The translations under genes and the position numbers were made by a program. Of a stretch of 64,000 bases of DNA, positions 24,601 through 38,530 are shown one piece after another (positions within the stretch are counted from its first letter, which is position 1; each line of letters opens with the position of its first letter). A model generated the notes under the pieces. That model saw nothing but the letters and a program-made list of their open reading frames with translations. It made no database searches and was not told the origin of the DNA. Location: contig OY747702.1 in the NCBI GenBank assembly GCA_963556495.2, forward strand, positions 44,912,180 through 44,976,179. The letters run 5' to 3'. Source of the DNA: Valencia hispanica. Its lineage: Eukaryota > Chordata > Actinopteri > Cyprinodontiformes > Valenciidae.

Positions 24601-27600
24601 CCACTCCAACAATCCCTGACTCACAAGTCTGTGCTGGCGCCTGAGGTCCCAGCCTCTGGGTCTGCGCCCAGCCATGCCTCAAAGCAGCTCCGATACAGTC
24701 AACGTGACACCCACGGACAAAACGCAGATGATGAAAACACCTATTCGCTGTGGACTTGTGTTTAGTTCACCTTCTGAGAGAGGAGGAATGCTCTTCAGCT
24801 ATCGCAGACCTTTTGCTCCCTCCCCTTCAGTGACCAACATCAACACCTTCAACTTGATTATAAGATTTCCCATAGACCTCTGCCATCTGCTAGATTATAG
24901 ATTTCTCTCTTCCTTTAGAGAGGGCAGAGCCCCAGAGGGAGGATCAGTAGTAAAAAGGGTGAAAGAGTGCCTGAGGCACAGCTATGGCTGTAGATGGGAT
25001 TACATTTTCTATTTCTGCCTTCTGAAAGAGGCCCAGCATGATGAATACAGAGAGTTGTTACCATTTAATTTCAACTGGCTTCCCTCCACACTCAAATTAT
25101 ACACAATCAATTGTGACAGAAGGGTACATGTGTGACAAATAACCTGCCACATTCTTTGCATCATTTCACTTCATCACCCATAAGTTCACCCCAAACCCAG
25201 TCGCTCATTGGTAAATCAATCATGCCATGGAAATGAGTGATTCTTTCGAGAGGTTTTAAAAACACTTTGTCGCTTTGCTGTTGCTTGTGCTGCACTCTTT
25301 GTGAGTTGATGAAAAAAAACAAAAACTAAAAGCTGTCATGAGGTCACACGTGTCCCTGACCACCAGTGTTCAGCATTGTGTGAGCAAGCTAAATAACAGG
25401 CTTTCTGCAAAACAATGAAGCCTGAAACACAACGGCACTTCCTGCTTGGGTTTCCTCCTCATTTTTCACGCCTTCACCCGTGAAAACTGAGGAAATATTT
25501 TCCCATTCAGACCAAAAACAATCAGCCGCTGTTCCATGATGCTGTTGTTTTGCACCACCTGTGCATCAACCACCCACGTTCAAATCTGCATATCACTCGA
25601 CTGCCTTTCTCCGCAGAGCACAGACAAAAAGTGTAGACCAGTCTCCACGTTGCTCAGGACCATAGGCTCCACAGAAGTCCAGTTAGTAGGAGATGTGATT
25701 AATTATACATACATTGATAGAAACAATATTCATTATTCATGAGCTTCTCAACGTCAAAGCTATTGCCCTCCCTCTTAGAATGGTGAAAAGATTTTAAATA
25801 ATAGCAACCGGTCGCAGACGTCTGCATTCCAGCGGAGACAGCTGACGCTGAAAAGGCTTAAAGTTGGAGCTGCTGACTTAGAGGGGAATCACCGCTTGGG
25901 CCCAACGTGTTTCAAACTGTTGGTAGCATCCAGGGTGCAATGCAGTCAGGGTGGGTCGACTTTGTCTTGCCAGAACATGAAAGGATGTGTGTCTCAGTTA
26001 ACCTTATTTAATTTTCCAGACATTTCCCAGATTTCAAGAAAGCATATCAGTCCAACAATTCTTAAGGTTTTCTAGTCAAGCATCACCTACAAAATAATGC
26101 TAGAAAATCAGACCCTGAACAAACAAGTCAGACCTGCACACTGTAACACATCTGAAAAGTCCAGTCAACATGGCAACGAAGGAGATGTTACTACCTAACA
26201 ACATTTACACCAGCTGTTATTTTCCAAGAAATTATCCAATTAGTTAATTTAGATGTGCTATTTTTCTAAAAAATACTTAAATGAGCAGAAAAAAAACCTT
26301 TTGCTCACCTAGTAAAAGTAAGAAATAACTGGCTTTTGTTACGATGGCGCAATGCCTTATAACATATTTTTGATAATGTAGCATGTACAATTAGAGCACC
26401 AGAAAAATCACGCAGTTATAGCTTTTGAGATGTTTTCAGTAACGCTGTTCCCACATGCAAAAACATCGACAGAACTGCAATTCAAATATCACAGCGGTGA
26501 CCCAATGACATTCTTATCTAATCACAGTATTTTATGCAGCTGCTTTACTCACCTCAAAAGGAAACAGAAACTGAAGATGCCACTTAATGACCTAATAATC
26601 ATCTGACTTTTTTTCAGAAACTCATAGAGTACTGAAATTTAATATCAAGGCAGTATCAAAGTGGTCAGTTGATCCTTAATTCGTTATAAATGTACATGCC
26701 CTTGATGCAGCAGAAATCTGTGAATTCCACACCCTTGATCCCAATACATATGCACTACTCAGAGTACATCAAAACCAACACACTTATTACAAAGAATTAA
26801 TAGGACTTGATGTTCTAGAAAGTCTCCTTTATTTCTTCACATGTAAACCCACAAAATATGTGGTTTTCAATATGCCACAATGCATGGCAAGATAGGAAAC
26901 AATGCGACAGCTAAAAATGTATTCATATAAAAATGTTATTAAAATATAAATTTTATTAAAAAACTATTCAGGAAAGATTGATTATATTAGGGGGGACGTT
27001 TGTTTTACGGGAAGTTAGACTGGAAGCGGTAGGAGGTAAAAAAAAAAACAGCAGTTCAGAAATAGTAAGGTCCAATTTAGGGTGTCTGAAATCCTACTAC
27101 TAAATTCTTTCACATTTATTTATGCATAAAAACAGGTAACATGAAGTATTTACATGTTTTATACCTCAATCTGTTATTTTTACCTGTTTTTAATGGGCTC
27201 ATTTTCATTAGGATTATTTGAACCTCACTTCCTCCTTGTGATTCACATCATACCGGTGTTTTGTTTTGTCTTTTTGTGTCGACACAAGGTTGGTGCTTTT
27301 AAGCCATTTAGATGGAGTTACAGTGTCCATTAGAGTGAATAGGGGTGTACTGCTTCAATCCGGGAGGATAGAGTTTCACTTAACACCTGTTCGGTGGTCA
27401 GGTCTGCATGTGCTCTCAGACTCCGCTTCAATACAATTCATGGTTTAAGAGAGAAAAGCAGGGAGGGAGGAAAACGGCTATCTATGCTGTTTCCTAAAAG
27501 AAATCGGCTTACTTTTCTAAAAGCCTGGGGAGCCCAATCAAACTCAAATAGAAGGGAACTTCCCCTCCAGGCAAGTCTTGAGGGATTTATTTTAATTTGG

Positions 27601-28804
27601 ATGTCAGACTCAAAAGTTTGCACACTCCTCTCATCCCAAAATCCGTTAATGTGCGTTTATGGCGCCACATGAGAGCTAGGCGGTGATTTTTTTCCAACAG
27701 ACTTCGGAAACACTAAGGAGCCTGTCTAATCCAGGTAGATTTTGTGGTTTACGTTCCCCCCTGGGAATAGGCATTACAAACATATTCTTAGCAGTCATTT
27801 AATTTTTTTTTCTAAGAGAATCACTAGATAGCAATTTCTCTTTTGAGTTGTGGCCTACATCAGCCACAGTGTTGAAGGGGATGTTAAATTAGAGCAAAAG
27901 ATATTCCCAACGGTTTCTTCCGCCTCCCCTGGGCCGGGCCTTAAAAATAAACACTCAGAAACACTGCAGATTATGTAAACACATTTCTCTTAAATCCTTA
28001 CACAAGAGCAGTGACTGAATAAACAGTTTTTCTTTCACTTACTTTGGAAATCAGTAGGCAAGGAATACATTTTTAATAAACTCAGCGAGAACAACAGAAA
28101 TTAGAAGTGTGTGCCTCCGTGAGCCAAGCAAATCGACTCGTCTTCTGCAGCTTGGAGAAAAGAGTGCAGGAATTTCTCTCGGCAGTTTAAAGGTGGCTGC
28201 CACTCACATCGGCGCAGCTGTAGTCTCCCTGTCTCCCCTCCCCTCCCTCCCTGTCTTCTCTTTCTCTTGCTCTCTGTGACAAGGCATCTTTCCAGACATT
28301 TTAGTTTGATGGAGATTTGCAGCAGCTCATTACAGACTGGTAGGCTCTGTGAGCGGATGCAGTCACTCGGAGATGGATTGAGTGGGTCTGTTTATTGACA
28401 TGCCTTAATCTGACACTGGGTAAAGGGAATGAGTCACCGCCTCCAGACACACTACCACACCACAGCCACTCCAGCAAACAGGGAGGCAGCACCTAGGATA
28501 CGAGTGGAACTTCATCAGTGCTCATTAATCTAGCAACCCCAGGCCACTCGCTCAAACAAACCGTGTTTACACTGCATGTTGGCTGGATGGCGGGGTGATG
28601 GAGCTTTTCAAAGGGCATGTGTGCAGGTGCTGGGATCTCCTACACACATAAATGCACAAACTGTGACCACACACATGAACACAAACATACAAACTTCTAC
28701 TTGGGCTCTTAAAAAGGGATTCCTCCTGTCCTAGTAAACCCTAAACACAACGTATACGTAAACCAGCTGCTAACATAAAAAAAACTAAATTACAAAACAG
28801 ATGT

Positions 28805-29780
28805 GTGTAATCTAGTCTCAGTATTGAGACATCTGCTCTGGGAAGGCTTCAGAAGTTCGTTAGAGAAAATCAGTGAAGAAGCAGAGAGGCAGCCAAGAGT
28901 CCCATAGTAACTCTGGAGGAGCTGTGGAGATTAACAGCTCAGGAGGGAGAACCCGTTGATAGAAAACAAATCATATCTTTATCATAGAAAAGTGGAAAGA
29001 TCGTTAAAATGTTGAAACAAAGCCATAGCAAATCCCATTTGCAGTTTCCTACAATGCATGTAGAAGGCACAGCACGTGGAAGAAGATCATTTGAGATCAA
29101 AATTGAACTTTTGAGCCTAGATGCAAAACACTTTGAGAAAAGGATGAACCCTGAAGCCTATGACCCTGAACATCACCACACTGAAACATGGCGGTGGAAG
29201 CATCATGGATGGGGATACTTTTCTCCAAGCTTGAGAGGTAAGCTGGTAAGAGTTGATGAGAAGATGGATGGAGGTAAATAAAGGACAACCATGAAAGAAA
29301 TCCTGTTAAAGGCTCCAAAAGACTTGAGTTCACCTTCCATCAGAAAAACAACCCTAAACATAGATGCTTTAGATTAGTGTTGCCCAATGTAGGTCTTGCA
29401 TGTTTTGGATGCTTTCCTGCTTCACCAAACCTGAATCAAAAGAAAGGTTAATTGGAAGGGACCTGAAGAACTTGATAACATGTCTAGAAGGTAGTTTGAG
29501 AAAGCTGTGCTAGAAAACATCTACAGTAAAGCGTATGGTTGAATGGCCCAGTCAAGTCCAGATCTAAATCTATTTGAGAATTGGGAGAATTGGGAGAATT
29601 TTAGAAAGTGAAAATTGATATTCATATATGCTCCTTGTCCAATCTGATTGTATTTTGCAATGAATGAACAATCTGTCTCTAGATGTGCAAAGCTGGTAGA
29701 AAAACCCTATTTCAGCCTATCAAGTAACCAATTCAATGTTTAAGGGGTGGGAATACTTTTGGAAGGCAGTATTTCCTTCA
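28805..29780 (+). pseudogene. Decayed Tc1-like transposase with a MITE inserted
   Basis: The most complete Tc1 relic in the window. In order it shows the segment rendered AKSPMVTLEEL (near 28890-28925), a helix-rich middle, the SDETKIEL equivalent near 29090, GGGSIMLWG-like GGRWKHHGWG near 29185, then WPSQSPDLN (near 29545) and the C-terminal end near 29690-29770. Multiple frameshifts and substitutions leave only short open stretches, the longest about 90 codons at 29009-29281. The segment that should carry the HTA motif is replaced by a MITE-like insert at 29377-29510. The element is not mobile by itself. Confidence 0.7.
29377..29510. mobile_element. Diverged hAT-type MITE copy inside the Tc1 relic
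   Basis: AGTGTTGCCCAATGTAGGTC, then TTGCATGTTTTGGATGCTTTC and a CCTGAATC segment resemble the MITE arm at 44133-44288. It lies where continuous Tc1 coding sequence would be expected. The right end is poorly defined. Confidence 0.45.
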
Positions 29781-31424
29781 CAAAGCTTCCTGCTTCACTT
29801 CTTTACAAGGTAACTTCACTATCTTTTTGATCCTGTTTGTTGGTGGAGCACATCTGGTTCTGATATTTAGATGGTCCTTTTAGGCTGCTGTCAGTGTTGA
29901 GATTGACAGCAGAGTATTAGCTGCGTGCAGATCTCCGCTGCATCTGTAAATCCAGCTTATTAGCAGGACTGCGACAGACTGTGTTAAGGGCACAGTTGGA
30001 ATAAAACGACAGCTGATGCTTTTTGATTCAGCAGTACCTTGTCTCTGCTGAGAGATCTAAACATCTTTCATATAGTATACTATAAAAAAACAAAAACAAA
30101 ATACTGTGACATGCATAAACCTTCATAAATAACAATACTTGTTTTTGAAAAAGTGCATTCACACACAGCCAAGCAAGCAAGGAAGTTCTGTGATTCAGAA
30201 AGGCACAAATGTACAGTAAAATACTCATTCAGATTCTCTAACACACACATAAACTCGCAGCGGGGCCACGAGTCTGAGGGCGAGCCGGCTGCTGCCTCCA
30301 TCAGGGACTGGGAGGCTGGCAGCTTGAGAGCTCGGCCAGTGGATAGGGGTCCAGATGCACTCGTTCGTGAGGGAGGGTGGGGGTATTCAGCAGCTGAAAC
30401 ACACAGGGATTATCTGTGCAGACTTCATTTAATTTAATTTGTATCAGGGTTGTCTTTAGGGGCAAACACCGTTTTTCACAGTGGGGGGGATACACAGGGT
30501 CACGGAAAACAGCAACAGACGGCGGATCTCCGCCTCGCACCCATGCAGTGGATCCGGGGGAAAAGCGACCGTGCTCTCAAATCTTGGCCACATTACTTCT
30601 CAGTTACACTCAAACAAACACGTGAGCTGATATCCTGTTTCTGCCTAATTACGACTATATTATAGAGTCAAATCCATCCAATTGACATGCATTTTAGATC
30701 CTGTATCCACCTATCCGTGGCTTGATTTCTTGAAATGAAAACCCGGAATCCTTTTGTTCTGCCTCCGTAAACAACATGTAGTAATTTCTGGTGCTTATCA
30801 AAGCCTTTCTTTGTGTACTAGTGTGCTCGTGTGCTCCAAACACTCACACTAAGCTGTTATCTACCAAGAACATATCTTAGGGGTGGATGTTTATCTGTGC
30901 AGATGCAGATTGCTGGATTTCTCTTTGTCTCAGGGCTGTGCTACATAATATTGTTTGTCTTCTGCTTTTTCATCATTTAAGTCTGATACAGTTTGAAGTC
31001 TTACAATGGAAAAATCCTTTTAGTTACCCCAAGGCATCTAATGTGCTTCTAGATGTAATCTGGTAAAGGCACAGAAAAGAGAAATGCAAACAATTGAATT
31101 ATTTAACCTTCCTTCTATAGAACATAACTTACAGGGTTAAAGTGCAATTAGTGTGTAAAAAGCCCACATGCTTCTACATAAGTTATTATTGGTTTGTGGG
31201 GAATATGGTGGCAATCAGCTATTAAGTTTGTTGCTGCCAAAGCCAGCGGTCACATCCCTTTTCTGTTGCTCTTTCTTTACGTTCTGCAAGTTCCAGCAGG
31301 CAACATTTGAGGCTTTAAGACTATTTCAAAGTCATTATCATTTGAAATGTAGGACCTACATATGTTAGGTAACTTGTGCTTCGATAAGTAACTTAAGCAA
31401 GCCAGATGTAACTTTTGGCAACAT

Positions 31425-31990
31425 ACAGTTCCTACCAAAACCTTTGTGTTTTTCCACATTTTGTCAGGTTCCAACCCCACATTTCAATGTATTTTATGTG
31501 ATGAGAAACACATAAGAGTGGATTATTGTAAAAATGAATGAAAATTATACATACATGGTTTGCATTTGGTTTAGACTGCGAGCCATTAACTGTGATTACA
31601 ACCGCAAGTATTTTAGGGTATGTCTATTGGCGTTGCAACATCTAAACAATAAAATTCTCACCCTTCTGTAAAATAGTTAAAGCTCAGTTAGATTGGATGG
31701 AGAACGTCTGTCAAGGCCCATTTTTAAGTTTTACCACAGATTCTCTGTAGGATTTTTCAGGACTTTCACTAGGCCATTCTAAAACATGAATATCCATTGA
31801 TGGATATTTGTAGCTTCTGGATGTTTTAGGGACCTCTGCTCCAGTCTCAAGCCTTTTGCATTCTCTAACATGATTTATTTGACTGTTATGTATTTATCTC
31901 CATCAACCCTGATCAGCTTCTCTGTCCCTGCACAGGAAAAGCAATTCCATAACATGATGCAGCCACCATCATGTTTCTAGGCAGGGATGG
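31425..31990 (-). pseudogene. Decayed Tc1-like transposase, antisense to the 28.8 kb copy
   Basis: Reverse-orientation Tc1 relic. Plus-strand landmarks in order are TTTTTCCACATTTTGTCAGG (terminal region), CTCAGTTAGATTGGATGGAG (NLTELE segment), CACTAGGCCATTCTAAAAC (EWPSQSPD segment), CCATCAACCCTGATCAGCTTC and CATAACATGATGCAGCCACC (MLWGC/HGGGSIM segment). There is no open frame. Confidence 0.65.
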
Positions 31991-32394
31991 GGTTTTTACG
32001 AAAGTGTTTTTACGAAAACACGTCAGTCAGACAAAATCTTCGGACATTTTGGACCAATCTGTGTTGGTCTGCGTCTCCTCTTTGATTTGTGTCTCAATAT
32101 GGCTACTCACCACCCCTGAGTACAGCTCATTGCAAGCTTTCTCCTGGCCCATAACTGGCCGCTTGCTTTTAGCACCACCAGAACTTTGTGCACAAATCTC
32201 CAAAACAGAGACTTTTCTAAGAATTTGAAATAATAACGGTATTTGTCAATGTGGGTCAGACCCGCTGTGTTTAACCCTGAAGTGAGTCTAATTCCGTACG
32301 TCTTATTCAAAATGATTATAGGTAATACCGCTTGAATAATAATGTTTATATAATGTTTATATTAGCCTAAAAAGACTTCATTAAGACTGGTGAG

Positions 32395-33148
32395 CAGGGG
32401 TGTATCTAGGAAGTTTTTAAAGAGGGCTAAATGGGGGCCAGTGGTGATCTTGGGGTGTCGCACTAAATAAAAGCAGGGCTGTAATACAAAGAGGACGGGG
32501 CCTAGACTGAGTGACAGTCATCGGAATCACAACATGGGGGTTTAAAGATTGATGTAATTATAAATACTTAAAATCCATAAATAAATAATAAATAATAGTC
32601 TGCGCTCTCCAAATGCTTTTCTAGTTAAAACTATATAGTTAAGCCAATTTTCCCCAAAAAATGACACTTGAATGCTAATCATGTTGCAAAGGTCAGTTTC
32701 TTTTATGATTACCTTTTAATATTAACCCCTAACCCTATTATCTATTAAGATAAAATAAATATGGTTTACAGATCTAAATAGGACAGAGAATGAGGAAAAG
32801 AGAGCAGCGGACACAGAGGTCCACCATGAAACCTGACACAGAACTAACTTTTGTGCTTGTCAGGGAAATAATTTTTTTTTAAATAATTGCTACCTTTTAA
32901 CTAATTTTATCATCCTGTTTTACCTAATATTAATACTGATTTTAGAGATCTTCTTTACATTGTCACGTGTGAGTTTGAAAATAAATACATTTTGAAGTAC
33001 ATATCGCTGTATTAGGCTTTAAACAAGGTGCCACAATGCTCAAGAAAGCTTTAATAAAAAGCCTTTTTTACTGCATAGGTTTCCCCAGATTCCTCTAAGA
33101 GGGTGTGGGCTCAGCCCTCTATATTTCCAGGTCCAGGTAACGCCCCTG
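32395..33148. mobile_element. Probable hAT element
   Basis: The left terminus CAGGGGTGTATCTAGGAAG and the right terminus, read inward, CAGGGGCGTTACCTGGACC, form hAT-like inverted repeats 754 bp apart. The left 80 bp align with the inverse of 9710-9791. The flanking octamers (CTGGTGAG and CAGCTACC) do not match convincingly, so the target duplication is lost or the ends belong to different copies. Confidence 0.5.
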
Positions 33149-34159
33149 CAGCTACCTAACTTTAACACCCTCTTCATAGCAGCCTGAAAAGTGAGCATCA
33201 CAAGGGTTATTGACAATAGTTGCAGCCAGCTAACATAGTCTGAGTTTTTAAAGCCAGACCTAATTAAAAATATACTCTCAAATGAAAGAGCTGGAAGGCA
33301 ACAAGGCTGCAAGAATGTTTCCATTATCTAAACAAACAACAATAATCAAGTTTCATGAGCAGATTTCTTAAACATGTTTGTGAGCAACAGCTGAGTGAGT
33401 GATACATTCCTTCTGTAGTGCTGTTTGCTGCTGCAATGCAAGAACACATCATTCCCTAACAAATTGGTCCAACACAATGCTTGTGATTTATTCTAAAAAA
33501 TATTTAAATGAATAAAAAGACAAAAAAGATGGTGGATAAACAGATGTAAGATGTAACAAAATGAAATTTAAGACCTATTATGGAAAACTTGGACATTGTC
33601 AAGAAATTTTAAGACCTAAAACTAAGAGGATTAAATGTAAGACTTTTTAAATCTTGAGTAAACCTTGTATTGACTAAAAAACGAGTTTGATTACAAAAAC
33701 TGCAAAAAAATTAAGAAAAATGTGTGCAAAAGAGCATCGCTGCTGGAGCCTGTTCAAGACAATCAGGCTCTCACCGGCAGTTGTTCTCCTTCCTCTTTCT
33801 CCCCCCAGCCCCTATCAAACGATGTTAGTGTGCAAAATGTCAAAGACAGAAGAAAAAAAAGGCAAGAGAACTAATCTCCGACTCCGTTTTGATCACAAGT
33901 GGAATAATTGGAACCCTCTTAGGCTCATTACATGAGCTGCCTGCCAGCCAAAAGACGGCTCCAACTGCCCCTCTCCATTCATGTCGCAGCTTTGAAAAAA
34001 AAAAAAAAGGTTCATCTAGTTGTGACGTTTTAGGAGACGCAGTGACAAAAGGGTCCCGGTACGTACATTAACAGATAATCCCTCAATGCCTTTGAACATC
34101 TCTCAGTTGCCGATGTCAAGAACCAATTGGGAGCAGCAGGGAGGAAACAGAAACAATCT

Positions 34160-34560
34160 GGCTCGGTAATAAGGCCATCATGCGCGTTGTGAAGCATTGC
34201 TCAACCTTACTGCTTTTTGGCAATACCATTCTTCTCAATTACATAAGGTATCGGGTACGTGCAACAAGTTCATTAGGATCCTTATTACTAATGGACTTGT
34301 CTTCGTTGCAATTAAAGTATGCTTGTAATTATTGTGACTCTAATTACAATTACTGTATCATCCAAATTAACCTTATTCCTGGTTTAGATCACCCGAATGA
34401 CGGTAGCCAAGACATGCCTATGAAGAATGGCACTGACGTCCCTTCAGCTAAATCCGGTATAATTAGCTGTGTGCCTTACATGGCCTGTGTGATGGTAATA
34501 ATTAGAGCTACTGTAGCAAAGGTCATGCAAAACAATTTAGAGAGGATGCGGGCTGCATGG
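34160..34560. promoter_or_regulatory. Candidate conserved intronic enhancer (homeodomain-site cluster)
   Basis: A complex-sequence block in the large pcdh19 intron, unlike the low-complexity and transposon sequence around it. It holds many ATTA/TAAT cores, including an exact inverted pair GTAATTA (34325-34331) and TAATTAC (34341-34347) nine bases apart, plus AATTAG, AATTAAC and AATTACAT words. Clusters like this are typical of developmental enhancers, but conservation cannot be tested here. The 137-codon open frame across it resembles no protein I know. Confidence 0.3.
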
Positions 34561-37500
34561 GTAATGGGAGGGAAGGGTGGGGAGCTCGGATGAACAGGCC
34601 CTTCCTATCTGCCGCTTTACCTCTGCTGGCCTCGCCTCGTGTTTTTAACCAATGCTCTCAAAAATATTAGAAAGTGAGAACCCATCTCAGCGGCAAGCAG
34701 ACTCCCAGCTAACACAGTTTAAATGGATCCGTGATTAGATTTGAGGAAAGTGCTACAGGGTTTATGTGTTAACTGGTATCAGCTAAAATCGATTCACTAC
34801 TTTTGAGGTGCGATAGCCGCCCCGTCCCCCCCTTTCCCCGTATGTTGCATCTGTTAGCTTGATTTAAAAGCATTTATGGCTACCTCTCGTCATCGCAATT
34901 AATTTTGAAAGACAGGGAGAAAGAGAGGGACGACAGAAAGCCGTAGATGCTCTGATCCACCCAGGTGCACGGGTTAATGAGCTGAGTCAAAAACGTTGAC
35001 ATCAGGGTAAACAAGCGCGCACATCGAGGTGCTTCTATTTCTATGCTTCTCCCATGTGGCCTCGCTCTCTCTTTCTCCCTTTGCAACTCCCAGATTGCTC
35101 CCGAGCAGCCTGGAGTCCACCAGGAGCTCTCTCCGCTCCCTCATCTCTCCAGCATCACGCCTCAATGAGATAAGTAACAACCTCACACTTAAATATAGCA
35201 TCTCAAACAACACATATGCGAGCTCGATTGGTCTCTGTGCTGCAACACAACAGCCCTTCCCAAACTCCCAGCACTCCCAACAACACTTCTTTAGCGCCGA
35301 GTGATATAAACTGATCTGTCTGCCACACAAGCAGCTTGACAGCTCAATGCTTGCCAGCTGATTTAACTCTACCTCAAAAAAGAATGATGCTTTTAGATTT
35401 TTTTTTTTACATATTCCTGACTGCTACACTCTTGCCATCAGGTGTTCTTTATTTTATCGTAGAAGCAAGGGCAACACCAGAGAGTTAAAGATCAGTCTAT
35501 TGGATTATAAACGATTTATGAAGTAGCTAATTTTAAATTGTTTCTTCTCTGTTTGGCACAAACTAAAGTGCAAAACGAGCAAGTTTTCAGAAGTATGTGC
35601 CAGATTATTTCTTGGACCAAGATCTGGCCATAAGAGCTAAAACCTCGCTACATATATCTGGGTTGCATGAAAAGCCAATAAATACGCCAACATTTCTAAA
35701 ATTATTTGAGTATTGCAAACAAATTCAGAAAAAAAACTATAACGTCCTAACAGATTCAATATTAATACTTTTAATATTTTACTCACTATAACTTAAATAA
35801 TGTCTATTTATAACGTAGAATATCATAGAAAAGTTAATTTTTTCAGTAATTAAATCTGTAATTAAATTTGTGTATAAAATAGACTTGCATAGAAGTAGTT
35901 ATTCGTGTCCATTTTGGATGATGATAGTTTAAAGCTAATGAAAATGCAACATCCAGGTTTTCAAAATGTAAATATTCTTCATTTCATAAAAACATTGAAA
36001 AATATTTTTCATTACAGAAACATTGTGTTAGGATCAACACAACAATGAGAAGGCTGCTGACTTGACAATTATGGGGTATTGGTAAGTCCCAAAAGGAGGG
36101 CTGTATCCAAGCAAATTAATGTAAAGTTAAGTTGAAGGAAAAACGGTGGTGAAATAAAAATGTACAAGCAACATGGACATAAATGTATACATACATTAAT
36201 ATGTGAGTTTTAAAATGAAATACTGAAGTAAAATAACTAAATAAAAATAACTACATTACTTCTTCTAATGAATCTAATCTAATGAATGGAGATGCAGCTG
36301 AATATCACTCCTAAAATGCATGAGTTCACCAGACAACCAAATGGGTTTACCAAATCTCATGATGTTTACTCACAAATTTTGATGTGGAATAGAAGATCAA
36401 AACTGTACATTTTTGGCACTCTTGAGGGCCCAGAGCTGGTGTGGAAGCCCTAAACAAGCTGCTTAGTTTGCCATTGCCTTGGGCGGATTGTGGTGAGCAT
36501 GCATTTGAATCACTTGTAGGAAAACTGGGACCGGTTTTAGTTTAGTTTTAGCTTTTGTATCCCTAATTCTGGTACAGGTTCAAAAGGTTTTCTGATATCA
36601 GAGCACGATCAAGTTCACATTTTTTCTAGAACAACCTGAAAAAAAAAATCTTTGTGTGAACAGTTTTTAAAAGCATGTGTGAAAACCATTCAATCTTAGA
36701 CCCAACCCACTAAAAGCTGTCGAACATCTAATTTATGTGTTTTTGTTTGGCAAGATGAAGCCTGCTGATAAAATTCACTGGATGGGAGCTGAGGCATATG
36801 TTACCAACCATATGTCTTTGCGACTGTTGGGGTATACCCCCCCTCCATAAACTGTGATTATCATTGATCTACAGTTGTCAGATGCCTAATCTCTCTGACT
36901 CATAACCACCCTGGTCACATAGGGTGATGATGGCCCATCCGCCCCTACATCTGAGGACCTAGACAAGTGTTGAGGCAAGCAGCGATAAGCATGTCTTTAT
37001 CCTTTTAAAGACACTCCCATAATCCAATGGTGGTGGGAGGAGGGGTGGAGATGGGGAGGGCTTCATCTTTAGGGGATTTAGTCTGGATTATAGCTAGTCC
37101 TCCAAATTAAACCAAAAGTCAGCTTTCTGCAGTTGCTCATGCAAGCTGGCAACTGGCTTGTTACCAGCCCTACATACAAGGCGAACGGAACGATGAAGGT
37201 CTATAATTAGAACGTCTTCACACTTAACCGCCACACGATTTCACAAAGGAACTGTAGCTAAACCCAGATCCATCCTCGCACACAAATGTACCATCGCTCT
37301 CTAACACCGCAGCTCTCCTGTTGACCTCCTGCGACTGGACTCGCGACGTCCTCCATGTTGTGTACCTGACTCCCGTTGCCAACCGGCTTAGCCGCAGACA
37401 AGCTTCTCAGCGAGGGCAAGGCTGCTCTGTCCCTGCTGATGCTGCTTCCCACAGCAAAACAAGGCCAAATCTGGGGCTTAGAGGCTAAAATAATCATTAC

Positions 37501-38112
37501 TGGGTAGTGAACAAATGAAAAGTCAGAACACTACTCCCATGCCCCCCTGCCCCAACACCACTGGTATTTTGCCTGCTGTCCTATCTCACACATACAAAAA
37601 GAGGGACGCCATATATTAACATTTAAACAGAATTAACCGAGTTTTGGCTCGAGACTGAAAGAAAATAAAGCTAAAAAAGGATTATCTCTGTCTGGAACAC
37701 ATATATTTAGGGAGAAAAATATGCACTTAGAATATAAAGGAGAATGTTTGACATTTTGGAAAAATAGGAAGATTGATCCCACTTTCATATCAAGTGTTTT
37801 AAATTTAAAGCTCCTTGTACAAGGATCAGGAAAAACCTAATAAAAAATAAATCACACATCTTTGCAGTAACAAAATGAGAGGCATGCTACTGGTGAGGTT
37901 TTCCTATTTTTAAATAATAAAAAATAATAGTGTTGGTAAAAATCTTTCGGTTAACATGATAGACAAAAGAAAATAGTCAATTTTAAAGCTGTTTTATTCA
38001 AATAGTTTTAGAATTTATAAAGCTAAAAGCTCATCTCTGCACTCAGATTCAGTCACTTTGTCTGTGGAGTTTTTTTGTTTTGTTTTGGGTTTTTTTACAT
38101 ATGAAGCTCAAT

Positions 38113-38190
38113 GCCCAGGGCGGCAGATTTTGGAGGACAAAATGAGTACTCAAAATCAAATAAATGAAATTTGTCAATTGCTCCCTGAAC
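38113..38190. repeat. Dispersed repeat, copy A (pairs with 58676-58750)
   Basis: CCCAGGG(C/T)G start and a shared TGTCAATTG.(T/C)CCCTGAAC end are found here and at 58676-58750 in the same orientation. It is probably the 5' fragment of a DNA transposon; the other end was not identified. Confidence 0.45.
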
Positions 38191-38261
38191 GAGCTTTCTA
38201 TTTCTTATTTTCATGCCAAGACAATAGGCGAAGCAGCCAAGAAGCAAGAGGTAAGTGAAGG

Positions 38262-38530
38262 AACTGCAGATATCCACAGCCCAGATGGGATAATATGTTG
38301 ACAGGATAACTCTAGGATTTGCGAAAAAGTGAAAAGAAGAAAGCCTTTGTTGATAAAAGCTATACGAATTCCCATTTAACATGTGCCAGAAGTCATGTTG
38401 GTGGGGCAGCAAACATGTGAAGGCAGGTGCTCTGGTCAGAAGTTATCATGTCAACCTGAACAAGCCCTCTCCACCATAAAACATGTTGGTGACGGCATCA
38501 TGCTGTGAGGATAACTGGCTGATGATCTGA
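38262..38530 (+). pseudogene. Tc1-like transposase fragment
   Basis: GAACTGCAGATATCCACAGC (the EELQRSTA segment), AGAAGAAAGCCTTTGTTGA (RRKPLL), GCAAACATGTGAAGGCAGG and ACATGTTGGTGACGGCATCA (KHVGDGI, the GGGSIM equivalent) occur in transposase order. It is frameshifted and truncated on both sides. Confidence 0.6.

Noticed and set aside
34180..34593. 137-codon plus-strand frame
   Set aside because: No recognisable domain and an unremarkable composition. The region is better considered as a possible non-coding element.
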